Shown here: in pieces, positions 1 to 7,345 of the stretch | Layout of the letters: each line of letters starts with the position of its first letter | Position numbering within the stretch: the first letter of the stretch is position 1 | Assembly: GCA_900317795.1 (NCBI GenBank) | Contig: ONIF01000089.1 | Coordinates: 1 to 7,449, forward strand | Direction of reading: 5' to 3' | From: an uncultured Eubacteriales bacterium | GTDB lineage: Bacteria > Bacillota > Clostridia > Oscillospirales > Acutalibacteraceae | DNA: 7,449 bases | Position numbers and translations under genes: made by a program | The notes under the pieces: model-generated | The model's input: only the letters and a program-made list of their open reading frames with translations | The model's database searches: none | What the model was told of the DNA's origin: nothing

Positions 1-186
1 AAAAATATGACTGTTATCATGGTATCTCAAAGAGTGGGTACTGTAAGATATGCAGATAAAATTATTGTTCTTGATAAAGGCGAACTTGTCGGAATAGGAA
101 AACACAATGATTTATTCAATGAATGTAGTGTATATAAAGAAATATGTCTTTCACAGCTGAAAGCGGAGGAGGTTTTGAACAAATGA
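1..186 (+). CDS. ABC exporter half-transporter, C-terminal end only (degenerate-site subunit)
   Basis: The frame is open from base 1 and ends at TGA 184-186, leaving 61 codons of a gene that begins outside the window. What remains is the end of an ABC exporter nucleotide-binding domain: a switch-loop segment VSQRVGTVRYADKIIVLDKG followed by the usual GxHxxL-type tail (GKHNDLFNE) and a short C-terminal helix. The switch residue is Gln (residue 10 of the fragment, bases 28-30) instead of His. In heterodimeric exporters such as TM287/288 and LmrCD that change marks the subunit whose Walker motifs form the non-hydrolytic ATP site. Its stop overlaps the start of the next half-transporter, so the two are translationally coupled and very probably form one exporter in the cytoplasmic membrane. 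The substrate cannot be read from the sequence; drugs or lipids are typical for the family. Confidence 0.9.
   Translation, partial: KNMTVIMVSQRVGTVRYADKIIVLDKGELVGIGKHNDLFNECSVYKEICLSQLKAEEVLNK
165..172 (+). promoter_or_regulatory. Ribosome binding site that sets the start of the second half-transporter
   Basis: GGAGGAGG lies inside the end of the upstream coding sequence, 10 bases before ATG 183. It selects ATG 183 over the in-frame ATG at 144, which has no Shine-Dalgarno sequence and would add 13 non-family residues. Confidence 0.8.
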
Positions 187-1931
187 AAAACAAAGGCACT
201 TTAAAACGTATTCTCAAATATGCCAAACCCTACCGTTCAAGCCTTGTATTCGCTATGATATTTGCACTTCTCTACGTTGTTTTGAATTTGACTGCACCCG
301 TACTTGTCGGCTATGCGATAGACAATATTATTGAAAAAAATAATGTCAATTTCAATGAAGTTGCACAGCTTTTGTTAATGGTCGGTGTAACGGTGCTTGC
401 CTGTGCGGTATTTCAATGGCTGATGGGACTTTGTATCAACACCGTCAGTTACGGTACTGTAAGAGATATGAGAAAAGATATTTTCAAAAAATTCAATACC
501 GTTCCCCTTAAATACATTGACGGTCACCCTCACGGTGATTTAATAAGCCGTATGATCAATGACGTTGACGCTGTCGGTGACGGTCTTTTACAGGGAATTA
601 CTCAGCTTTTTTCGGGACTTGTCATGATTATTTGCACCCTCGGCTTTATGATTTTTATCAATTTCTATATTGCACTCGTTGTTGTGATAATCACTCCGCT
701 TTCCATGTTCGTGGCAGGGTTTATTACAAAGCTTTCTCAAAAGCAATTCCGTGAACAGTCCAAAACGCAGGGCGAAATCAGTTCCTATATTGAGGAATAC
801 ATTGGACAACAAAAAGTTGTCAAAGCCTTTGGATATGAGGAACGCTCTCAGGAGGATTTTGAAGAAATCAATGCACGTCTGCTTGAATGCGGCAAAAAAG
901 CACAATTCTACTCCTCTCTTGCCAATCCAAGCACACGTTTTGTAAACGGCATTGTCACAGCCGCTGTCTGCACAGTCGGCTCTGTCAGTGCCATTCAAGG
1001 CACACTTTCTGTCGGTCAAATTTCTATGTTTATCACCTATGCCAATCAATATACAAAGCCTTTTAACGAAGTCACGGGAGTTATACCTCAGCTTCAATCG
1101 GCTCTGGCAGGGGCGGCAAGAGTTTTTGCACTTCTTGATGAAGACAATCAACTTCCCGACAGCGAAAACAGCATTGATATGAAAGAATGCAAGGGCAAAA
1201 TTGATATTGACGGTGTTAATTTCTCCTACGTTCCCGAAAAACCGCTTATCACGGATTTTAATTTGCACGTAAAACCAGGTCAGAATGTTGCAATAGTAGG
1301 TCCTACGGGCTGCGGAAAAACTACTCTTATCAATCTTTTAATGCGTTTCTATGACGTAAACAGCGGTGACATTAAAATTGACGGCACAAGCATTTATGAC
1401 ATAAAAAGAAACTCCCTGCGTTCACTTTACGGAATGGTTTTGCAGGAAAGCTGGCTTTATAATGCAAGCATAAGAGATAATATCGCCTACGGAAAGCCCG
1501 ATGCAACTCTTGACGAAGTGAAACAAGCTGCAAAATTTGCGTTTATAGACCACTTTATTGAACGTCTGCCCGATAAATACGACACTATCATTACAGAAGA
1601 CGGGGCAAACCTTTCACAAGGTCAAAAACAGTTGATGTGTATTGCAAGAGTGATGTTATGTGACCCCCCTATGCTTATTCTTGATGAGGCTACTTCAAGT
1701 ATTGATACCCGTACCGAAATTAAAATTCAACGTGCCTTCAACAAGATGATGGAAACAAGGACAAGTTTTATTGTTGCACACAGGCTTTCCACTATCAAAG
1801 AAGCTGATATTATTCTTGTCATGAAAGACGGCAATATTATCGAACAGGGCAGCCACTCCGAACTTATGGAGAAAAAGGGCTTTTACTTCACGCTTTACAA
1901 CTCACAGTTTGCCAAAACAATTAGCAATTAG
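183..1931 (+). CDS. ABC exporter half-transporter (permease-ATPase), catalytic-site subunit of a heterodimer
   Basis: This 582-residue protein has the normal length and order for a fused half-transporter. Residues about 1-310 are the six-helix transmembrane domain and about 335-582 the ATPase. Visible motifs are Walker A GPTGCGKTT (373-381), Q-loop Gln421, signature LSQGQ (477-481), Walker B LILDE with Asp501 and catalytic Glu502, and switch His533 in IVAHRLSTI. The signature is LSQGQ rather than LSGGQ. With the Gln-switch partner upstream, this fits heterodimeric exporters in which one ATP site is degenerate: this subunit supplies the hydrolytic Walker motifs and the deviant signature. ATG 183 was chosen because it follows GGAGGAGG and overlaps the upstream stop (ATGA). 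The likely role is ATP-driven export across the cytoplasmic membrane; BmrCD/YheIH-like multidrug export is plausible, but the substrate is not shown. The last codons and the stop lie within a heptamer repeat. Confidence 0.93.
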   Translation: MKNKGTLKRILKYAKPYRSSLVFAMIFALLYVVLNLTAPVLVGYAIDNIIEKNNVNFNEVAQLLLMVGVTVLACAVFQWLMGLCINTVSYGTVRDMRKDIFKKFNTVPLKYIDGHPHGDLISRMINDVDAVGDGLLQGITQLFSGLVMIICTLGFMIFINFYIALVVVIITPLSMFVAGFITKLSQKQFREQSKTQGEISSYIEEYIGQQKVVKAFGYEERSQEDFEEINARLLECGKKAQFYSSLANPSTRFVNGIVTAAVCTVGSVSAIQGTLSVGQISMFITYANQYTKPFNEVTGVIPQLQSALAGAARVFALLDEDNQLPDSENSIDMKECKGKIDIDGVNFSYVPEKPLITDFNLHVKPGQNVAIVGPTGCGKTTLINLLMRFYDVNSGDIKIDGTSIYDIKRNSLRSLYGMVLQESWLYNASIRDNIAYGKPDATLDEVKQAAKFAFIDHFIERLPDKYDTIITEDGANLSQGQKQLMCIARVMLCDPPMLILDEATSSIDTRTEIKIQRAFNKMMETRTSFIVAHRLSTIKEADIILVMKDGNIIEQGSHSELMEKKGFYFTLYNSQFAKTISN

Positions 1932-1951
1932 CAGTTAGCAATGAGCAATTA
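1921..1951 (+). repeat. Heptamer tandem repeat (TTAGCAA-like, about 4 units)
   Basis: Four consecutive 7-base units read TTAGCAA, TTAGCAG, TTAGCAA and TGAGCAA, followed by TTA. The array covers the last codons and stop of the exporter gene and most of the 40-base gap before the pseudouridine synthase gene. Because 7 is not a multiple of 3, the TAG in successive units falls in all three forward frames (1922, 1929, 1936), and the TAA in the reverse complement does the same on the other strand. The array is too short to call a named element. Confidence 0.75.
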
Positions 1952-1971
1952 TTTAAAAAAAGGGTGACTTT

Positions 1972-2679
1972 ATGAGTATGGAAAGAATTGATAAAATATT
2001 GTCTTCACAGAATATCGCAACGAGAAGTGAAGCAAAAGAACTGATAAGAAAAAAGAAAATTTGCGTCAACGGCAAAATCGTCTTAAAGCCCGATGAAAAA
2101 TGCAATCCCGAAACAGCAGAAATTTCTGTTGACGGAAAATTGATTTCTTTTAAAAAGTACGTCTATATTATGATGAATAAACCGTCGGGAGTGCTTTCCG
2201 CAAGCAATGACAAATATGCAAAAACCGTTATAGACCTCCTGCCCAAAGAATTGCAGAGAAAAGGACTTTTTCCTGCGGGGCGGCTTGATAAAGATACAGA
2301 GGGATTTATTTTAATTACAGATGACGGTGAATTGGCACATAAAATGCTTTCACCGAAAAGTCATGTCTATAAGCTTTACAAGGCTGTCGTTGACAAAATC
2401 CTTACTGACGAAGATGTGACGGCTTTCAAAAACGGTATCAATGAATTTCTGCCTGCGGAAATGAAAATTATTGATGAACATACCGCACTTGTGGAAATAT
2501 GCGAGGGGAAATTTCATCAGGTTAAAAAAATGTTTCAAGCTGTCGGGGCAAATGTCACTTATCTCAAACGCCTCCGCATAGGCGGTGTTTGGCTTGATGA
2601 AACACTTGAAAAAGGAACTTTCAGAGAACTTTCCCCAAAAGAACTCCATGAACTTTTATGTACTAAGCACGGCATTTGA
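1972..2679 (+). CDS. rsuA: RsuA-family 16S rRNA pseudouridine synthase
   Basis: This 235-residue protein would isomerise a uridine in rRNA to pseudouridine; for the RsuA group this is usually U516 of 16S rRNA. An N-terminal S4 RNA-binding domain (about 4-50, with RSEAKELIRKKKICVNGK) precedes the catalytic domain. The catalytic domain shows MNKPSGVLSA (68-77), the family motif FPAGRLDKDTEGFILITDDG with catalytic Asp106, and the conserved EGKFHQVKKMF (178-188). These features and the length match the RsuA/RluB/RluE/RluF family. The RsuA assignment over RluB/E/F rests on overall resemblance and is less certain than the family. ATG 1972 follows AGGGTGA (1961-1967) at suitable spacing; ATG 1978 is a possible alternative. 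The gene sits 40 bases after the exporter with no terminator between them, so it may be co-transcribed, although the functions are unrelated. Confidence 0.9.
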   Translation: MSMERIDKILSSQNIATRSEAKELIRKKKICVNGKIVLKPDEKCNPETAEISVDGKLISFKKYVYIMMNKPSGVLSASNDKYAKTVIDLLPKELQRKGLFPAGRLDKDTEGFILITDDGELAHKMLSPKSHVYKLYKAVVDKILTDEDVTAFKNGINEFLPAEMKIIDEHTALVEICEGKFHQVKKMFQAVGANVTYLKRLRIGGVWLDETLEKGTFRELSPKELHELLCTKHGI

Positions 2680-2696
2680 CTGTTATTTTGATATGC

Positions 2697-2725
2697 AAAA
2701 TAGACAAATTTGTTTGCTATTTTTT
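2697..2725 (+). terminator. Probable intrinsic terminator after the pseudouridine synthase gene
   Basis: AAAATAG (2697-2703) pairs with CTATTTT (2717-2723). Inside it CAAA (2705-2708) pairs with TTTG (2713-2716) around a 4-base loop, with one bulged A. The stem runs into a T run (2720-2725). It is AT-rich with only two G-C pairs, so it is a weak example, but it sits 17 bases past the stop where a terminator is expected. Confidence 0.5.
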
Positions 2726-2779
2726 GGTTTATGTGAATTATACCTAAACTATTCATTTAGATTTTAGTAAAAAAAAGTA

Positions 2780-2808
2780 TTTTATTTTCCGAGAAAATCT
2801 GTTATAGT
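2780..2808 (+). promoter_or_regulatory. Tentative promoter for the sugar ATPase gene
   Basis: TATAGT at 2803-2808 resembles a -10 box and lies about 70 bases before the ATG. The matching -35 position is only a T-rich stretch (about 2780-2786) with poor agreement to TTGACA. A promoter is expected in this gap because a terminator precedes it and a new transcription unit follows; the exact boxes are uncertain. Confidence 0.35.
2784..2798. promoter_or_regulatory. Perfect palindrome, possible operator
   Basis: ATTTTC (2784-2789) and GAAAAT (2793-2798) are perfect inverted arms around CGA. The element sits just upstream of the putative -10 box, where a bound repressor would block RNA polymerase. 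There is no U-tract after it and the arms are only 6 bp, so a terminator role is unlikely. No regulator is identified. Confidence 0.35.
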
Positions 2809-2860
2809 TATATTGTTGAATATTGATTTCAAATTACGCTTTTGATATAGCGAATAAATC

Positions 2861-2867
2861 GGGAGGT
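2861..2867 (+). promoter_or_regulatory. Ribosome binding site that sets the ATPase start
   Basis: GGGAGGT lies 9 bases before ATG 2877. It rules out the in-frame TTG at 2823, which would add 18 residues before the conserved N-terminus [11 protein letters not shown]. Confidence 0.85.
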
Positions 2868-2876
2868 ATTAACCAA

Positions 2877-3989
2877 ATGGCTAGTGTATCATTGAAAAAT
2901 GTTTACAAGATCTATGACGGCAATGTTGTAGCTGTAAACGACTTTAACCTTGAAATTGAAGACAAGGAATTTATCATCTTCGTTGGACCGTCCGGCTGCG
3001 GTAAATCAACAACTCTGCGTATGATTGCAGGTTTGGAAGACATCTCTAAGGGCGAACTTCACATTGGTGACGTTCTTGCAAACGACATCTCTCCGAAAGA
3101 CAGAGATATTGCAATGGTTTTCCAGAACTATGCTCTTTATCCCCACATGACCGTTTTCGATAATATGGCATTCGGTCTTAAACTGCGTAAAACTCCCCCC
3201 GAGGAGATTAGAAGACGTGTTGAAGAAGCTGCACGTTCTCTTGATATTGCACATCTGCTTGAACGTAAACCGAAGGCTCTCTCCGGTGGTCAAAGACAGC
3301 GTGTTGCTCTCGGTCGTGCTATCGTTCGTGACCCGAAGGTATTCCTTCTCGACGAACCGCTCTCCAACCTCGACGCTAAGTTGAGAACTGCCATGAGAAC
3401 CGAAATTTCCAAGCTCCACAAAAGACTTGGCACTACTTTCATCTACGTTACACATGACCAGACAGAGGCTATGACAATGGCTGACCGTATCGTTGTTATG
3501 AAAGACGGCTTCATTCAGCAGGTAGATACTCCTCAGAACCTCTATGAAAGACCTTGCAACCAGTTCGTTGCAGGATTTATGGGTACTCCCCAGATGAACT
3601 TCATAGACGCTACCATCGTTCGTTCGGGTGATGATTACGGCATTCACTTCGGCAATTATACCATTCCTCTCCCCGAGTCAAAGAATAAGAAAAATATTCT
3701 TTCTCACTTTGTCGGAAAAGAAGTTGTTCTCGGTATCCGTCCCGAAGATGTTCATGATGAGCCCGAATTCCTTGAGAGATCCGAAGAAAGCATTATCGAA
3801 GCTCAAGTTGAAATTACAGAATTGATGGGTAATGAAATTTACATCTATCTGAATATCGAAGGCACATCTGCTATTGCCCGTGTTGACCCGTCATCTACTG
3901 CAGAAGCAGGCGAAGTTATCGAAATCGCATTTGACGTTGAGAAAATACACATCTTCGATAAAGAAACAGAAAGAACCATCACTAACTGA
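2877..3989 (+). CDS. msmK: Stand-alone carbohydrate ABC importer ATPase (MsmK/MsmX/UgpC type)
   Basis: This 370-residue cytoplasmic ATPase belongs to the MalK/UgpC/MsmX group that powers CUT1 sugar importers. Motifs are complete and canonical: Walker [10 protein letters not shown] (37-45), Q-loop Gln83, signature LSGGQ (135-139), Walker B FLLDE with Glu160, D-loop SNLD and switch His193 in VTHDQTEAM. The segment FMGTPQMNF (234-242) leads into the C-terminal TOBE/MalK-like regulatory domain (about 243-370, with GIRPED 286-291), so length and domains match MalK-like proteins. No permease or solute-binding gene is adjacent: the upstream gene is an rRNA modifier and the downstream genes converge. 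This fits a shared ATPase like MsmX or MsmK that serves several sugar importers encoded elsewhere. The strong ribosome binding site and C-ending codon preference (by eye TTC for 12 of 17 Phe) suggest high expression. The symbol denotes the family; which sugars are served is unknown. Confidence 0.92.
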   Translation: MASVSLKNVYKIYDGNVVAVNDFNLEIEDKEFIIFVGPSGCGKSTTLRMIAGLEDISKGELHIGDVLANDISPKDRDIAMVFQNYALYPHMTVFDNMAFGLKLRKTPPEEIRRRVEEAARSLDIAHLLERKPKALSGGQRQRVALGRAIVRDPKVFLLDEPLSNLDAKLRTAMRTEISKLHKRLGTTFIYVTHDQTEAMTMADRIVVMKDGFIQQVDTPQNLYERPCNQFVAGFMGTPQMNFIDATIVRSGDDYGIHFGNYTIPLPESKNKKNILSHFVGKEVVLGIRPEDVHDEPEFLERSEESIIEAQVEITELMGNEIYIYLNIEGTSAIARVDPSSTAEAGEVIEIAFDVEKIHIFDKETERTITN

Positions 3990-4010
3990 TTTTCCCTTTC
4001 AGTTTTATAA

Positions 4011-4044
4011 AAAAAGTCTGCACATATTCTTGTGCAGACTTTTT
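4011..4044. terminator. Strong bidirectional intrinsic terminator between convergent genes
   Basis: AAAAAGTCTGCACA (4011-4024) and TGTGCAGACTTTTT (4031-4044) form a perfect 14-bp stem around the 6-base loop TATTCT. The GC-containing core is flanked by an A tract on one side and a T tract on the other, so it works in both directions. It lies 21 bases after the plus-strand ATPase stop and directly beside the stop of the minus-strand transglutaminase gene (4047). Confidence 0.93.
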
Positions 4045-4046
4045 GT

Positions 4047-6368
4047 TTATACAAGATTTTTGATGTACTTGAAAACGGGCTTTCTGTACCACTTCATTTT
4101 TGAGTAAATACGTGAAGACACTTTTTGATATATTGCTTCTATAAACTCACGGTTTTTCTCGGAATTTGCCTCACTGTCGGGCGAAAAGCTGTCCTCACAC
4201 AAAATTTCAAACATCTTTTCCGCATCTTCCTCCGATACGTCGGGAAAACTTTCACTTAATCTTATGTAAAAATCCGACTCCGAACCGTTATATTCCATCA
4301 GCATATTTTCAAAATGTATCGCTCTGATGAGCCTGTCAAATATTACTCGACAGTCAACCGTATTCGGCTTTTGCGATACGGTCTTTTTGCGTTTCAAAAA
4401 TATAAACAATACTCCTCCCCCGATAACTGCAATCACTCCAATTATCAAAGTCACCGTCACGGGTGTGTAGTCCATTTCCGAAATACGGTTTTCTTCTTCA
4501 AGCTTTTCGGCAGCTCTGTCACGGAATGTCCAGTTATTCTCGGACATTATTTTTTTCATCTTATCCGCATTGTATCCCGGATATTCTGTAAATAACTTTC
4601 CGCTTTCGTCGGGTGTAACATCAACAGGCACCCAGCCGTAATCTTTTAAAAATATCTCTGTCCATGAATAAGAATGACCATCAGTGATATTGGCAGTAAA
4701 GCCATTTTCCGATTTTTCAAAATCATCGGGTTTTACGATAAAGCCCGAAACATATCTCGCAGGTATGCCGTACATTTGATACATCAAAGTTGCCGCTGAC
4801 GCAAAATATATACTGTCGCCTTTTCCGCTGCCGAATAAAAAATAATCCACTGCATCTCTGTCAAACGGTACGACACCCGTTTTTTTCGTAAACTCCGCTT
4901 TATTCTGCAAAGTGCATACAATAAAAGTCGTTATATCGTCAAGATGTTCCAAAGGCGTTTTTTCACACAACTCTTTTAATGAGGCATTACTGTTTTCGGG
5001 ATATTTTGTATATTCCTCTCCTATCCTCTTTATATACGCATCTACAAGCATTTCTACCTGTATATTATATTTCCAGTAATTTTTCATGTTCACGCCTTCC
5101 GCATAGGCAAAGTTATTTGAATAACCATTCTCACCTATGCGGTGATTAACTCTTATTCTGCCCTCACTGTACTGGGAATAATACGGTGTACATACTGTAC
5201 TGTATGTTTCATTCATCTCCGTCATATCTGCATGAAATTTTTCTTTACTCGCATCATTCATCATACTGTAATTATAGTATATATCCGATATGGGGTCGGA
5301 CGTATTTTTCATTATAGTGGAATAATCTCCGTTGATGGACTTTATCACGTCCATCATAAACGGCTCCTGATAGACACCCCTGTCTTTGTTTACATCACTT
5401 TCGGGCGGTTCTATGAATGCCGACTTCCATGCACCGTTCTCATATTTTCCTCCCTGAAAGCCATGCATATATATCGTCGTCTTTGGCACTTTATCCACTT
5501 TTACGGTCATCAGCGTATTCCCTGTATAAGTCAATTCCGAAAGATGTATTTTTCCCTCTGCCGTGATGCCCTCCGGAGCAAGATTGGCTGTAATGCTCTC
5601 CACCAATGCTGCAGTCGTATCACTTATTATCTCCGTTGCCTTTCCCGTTGAGTCAAAAAGCTCTTTTTCAACTATGTTCTCTATCGGAAAGGCGGGTACA
5701 ATCGTCACTATGATTACCGCTATCGCTATGAGAGTGCTTGCAACGGAGATTTTGCTTCGGTCATTCATTCGGAATGTATCTCTTCCGCTTCGGCTCTCCG
5801 TCATATTTACTATAACAAACGCTATATTGAATATTACACCCAGAATGACAGTGATATAGCCGAATTTCAAATTCATCACGGGTGCAAATACTATCAGTCC
5901 GAACGATACAAAAAGCACTAACCAATGACTTCTTAAAATAAACTCAAACGAAAATAATACAAATACTACCAGTATCAGCCCCGATATTATCAGCGGTGCG
6001 GACAAGTTCAGCACTTCTCCCGAAAATGCCTGCCTTGTGACACTCCACACCTCGGGCACAAATATGACTACCGTTGCAAGCGACATGATAATTGATATTA
6101 CCGCAAATATCCTTGTATGGAAAAAGTAAAAATACCATAGAAACACACTCAATACAGACAAAAACATTGTCATATATATGTACATCTGATTTTCAACCGT
6201 CACATTGTCGCCTATTCCGAACAGCACCCCGACAAGCCCCGTTACAAAAAATAACAATAATACAGGCGACCTGTCCAATGCCCTTCTTCTGCGTCTTTCA
6301 TCACGACGCATATTCCTGTTTGTGTACTCTCTTTGAGTAGTGATTTTGATTTTTTTAATAATAATCAC
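4047..6368 (-). CDS. Membrane-anchored transglutaminase-like protein (TgpA/DUF3488 type) with Ser in place of catalytic Cys
   Basis: This 773-residue membrane protein has a basic N-terminus (RRDERRRRR, 21-29) and about seven membrane helices within 35-227. A large outside domain (about 228-637) contains a transglutaminase-like core, followed by one more helix (638-657) and a cytoplasmic tail (658-773). The layout is that of TgpA/DUF3488 proteins with a DUF4129-like tail. The core reads GKGDSIYFASAATLMYQMYG, then GIPARYVSGF, HSYSWTEIF with His565, and GWVPVDVTPD with Asp583. Family members usually have GxCxxFA at the first motif; here Ser519 is at the Cys position, so classical Cys chemistry is in doubt. 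The GTG start at 6368 overlaps the DUF58 stop (GTGA), indicating coupling; ATG 6311 (754 residues) is an alternative. Neither start has a strong ribosome binding site. DUF58-transglutaminase pairs usually accompany a MoxR ATPase and are linked to envelope functions, but the role here is unknown. Confidence 0.88.
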   Translation of the reverse strand: MIIIKKIKITTQREYTNRNMRRDERRRRRALDRSPVLLLFFVTGLVGVLFGIGDNVTVENQMYIYMTMFLSVLSVFLWYFYFFHTRIFAVISIIMSLATVVIFVPEVWSVTRQAFSGEVLNLSAPLIISGLILVVFVLFSFEFILRSHWLVLFVSFGLIVFAPVMNLKFGYITVILGVIFNIAFVIVNMTESRSGRDTFRMNDRSKISVASTLIAIAVIIVTIVPAFPIENIVEKELFDSTGKATEIISDTTAALVESITANLAPEGITAEGKIHLSELTYTGNTLMTVKVDKVPKTTIYMHGFQGGKYENGAWKSAFIEPPESDVNKDRGVYQEPFMMDVIKSINGDYSTIMKNTSDPISDIYYNYSMMNDASKEKFHADMTEMNETYSTVCTPYYSQYSEGRIRVNHRIGENGYSNNFAYAEGVNMKNYWKYNIQVEMLVDAYIKRIGEEYTKYPENSNASLKELCEKTPLEHLDDITTFIVCTLQNKAEFTKKTGVVPFDRDAVDYFLFGSGKGDSIYFASAATLMYQMYGIPARYVSGFIVKPDDFEKSENGFTANITDGHSYSWTEIFLKDYGWVPVDVTPDESGKLFTEYPGYNADKMKKIMSENNWTFRDRAAEKLEEENRISEMDYTPVTVTLIIGVIAVIGGGVLFIFLKRKKTVSQKPNTVDCRVIFDRLIRAIHFENMLMEYNGSESDFYIRLSESFPDVSEEDAEKMFEILCEDSFSPDSEANSEKNREFIEAIYQKVSSRIYSKMKWYRKPVFKYIKNLV

Positions 6369-7345
6369 CTGCCCAGTCTGAAAAACTCATCACTTAATTC
6401 CGCTTCAAGAGTTTCCCTGTGAAATCTGAATACAGCCCTGTTCATGAAATACCATTCCAATTTCGTATTGATTATCATTGACTTCTTGTCCAGATTTCCT
6501 ATTTCATTATAAAAAGTGTCCTTTGTGCATATCACTTCGGAATGATACAATCTCGAAAGCAAGTCCCTTGCCTCCTCCTCATTCGTCACCGTCATGTCTT
6601 TTATTCCCATAAATTCGCTGTCGTACCAATGCACTTCCAGCATGACTTCATGCCTTATCAGCGTCATTATGATTGAAAAAATTATCTCATAGAATGCGTC
6701 CATGTAGTCCATTGTAGGCGGTTCGTCACCCGACGTGTCAAGCACCATGTCAAAAATATAGTCGTTCTCTTTTTGATATTCCTTTACCCATAACTCGCCT
6801 GTCCTTGCACTATAATTAAAATGTATATGCCTGAACAAGTCGCCCTCACGGTATTCTCTCAAATTTCGTATTTCACTGTGGTCGTCACCTTTTTTATTCG
6901 AGCTTGTATCTGCAATCGGGTCTTCATCATACATTCCCAGTATCGGCAGTTCTATCAGCATATTTTTAGCCGTAGGCATTACCAATATTTCTCTCTGCTG
7001 GCTGAGCTTTTTTGAACCCGAAAATATCGACAAATAGTCATATACTCTGACTTTCCTCAGACTTACTCTTATCAGTCCGCAATAAGGGGCTGTAAAGTAA
7101 AACTCCGATACATTGGCATCATTATGCCTTTTTCCCATGGCACTTCCGCAAAACTTCTTTTTTACCGCCCTGTCAAACGGATATTTCATGGAAAAAAATA
7201 TCTTAAACTTGTTCACGGGAAAATTGCTTGTATTCTCCGTTTCAAACCTGTAAACACGCTCTATATTTTTAAAAGCAATATCCTCTTGTTTGGGTATGGT
7301 AACTTCCGTATGCCTTGTAAGATACCATGAAAGAACTATCAGCAC
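6365..7345 (-). CDS. DUF58 domain protein, N-terminus missing at a junction
   Basis: The reading frame encodes at least 326 residues of a DUF58 protein, counted from the GTG at 7345. The family hallmark is clear at about 157-192: HSEIRNLREYREGDLFRHIH, then SARTGELWVKEYQ. It is followed by LDTSG (202-206), resembling the start of a von Willebrand A-type fold. A hydrophobic segment at the N-terminus (open in frame from 7369, reading IGLAISAVVLIVLSWYL) looks like the second of the two membrane helices normal for the family. The first helix and true start are absent because a TGA at 7370-7372 closes the frame. No ribosome binding site precedes the GTG, so this start is only a placeholder. The stop overlaps the transglutaminase start by 4 bases, giving one operon. 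DUF58 proteins usually act with MoxR ATPases; no moxR is visible. The gene is either truncated by rearrangement or affected by a chimeric sequence join. Confidence 0.85.
   Translation of the reverse strand: MLIVLSWYLTRHTEVTIPKQEDIAFKNIERVYRFETENTSNFPVNKFKIFFSMKYPFDRAVKKKFCGSAMGKRHNDANVSEFYFTAPYCGLIRVSLRKVRVYDYLSIFSGSKKLSQQREILVMPTAKNMLIELPILGMYDEDPIADTSSNKKGDDHSEIRNLREYREGDLFRHIHFNYSARTGELWVKEYQKENDYIFDMVLDTSGDEPPTMDYMDAFYEIIFSIIMTLIRHEVMLEVHWYDSEFMGIKDMTVTNEEEARDLLSRLYHSEVICTKDTFYNEIGNLDKKSMIINTKLEWYFMNRAVFRFHRETLEAELSDEFFRLGR

Noticed and set aside
144..182. In-frame upstream ATG extending the second exporter subunit by 13 residues
   Set aside because: There is no ribosome binding site before it, the extra residues do not look like family sequence, and ATG 183 follows GGAGGAGG and overlaps the preceding stop.
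588..1268. Long minus-strand open frame opposite the exporter gene
   Set aside because: It lies wholly antisense to a clear ABC exporter gene, resembles no known protein and is explained as a shadow of the coding frame.
1921..1951. Heptamer array considered as a CRISPR or mobile-element end
   Set aside because: The units are contiguous 7-mers without spacers, and there are no terminal inverted repeats or transposase.
2710..2744. TTGTTT and TATACC as a promoter after the pseudouridine synthase gene
   Set aside because: The spacing is over 20 bases, the boxes are poor, and the region is better explained as a terminator tail.
2823..2876. TTG start extending the sugar ATPase by 18 residues
   Set aside because: No Shine-Dalgarno sequence precedes it, it lies inside the promoter/leader region, and GGGAGGT with ATG 2877 gives the conserved N-terminus.
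3006..3647. Long minus-strand open frame opposite the sugar ATPase gene
   Set aside because: It lies wholly within a strongly conserved gene on the other strand and shows no motifs or start signal.
5142..5651. Plus-strand open frame of about 169 codons opposite the transglutaminase gene
   Set aside because: It is Cys/His/Tyr-rich antisense translation with no family resemblance and no ribosome binding site; the minus-strand frame is a recognisable membrane protein.
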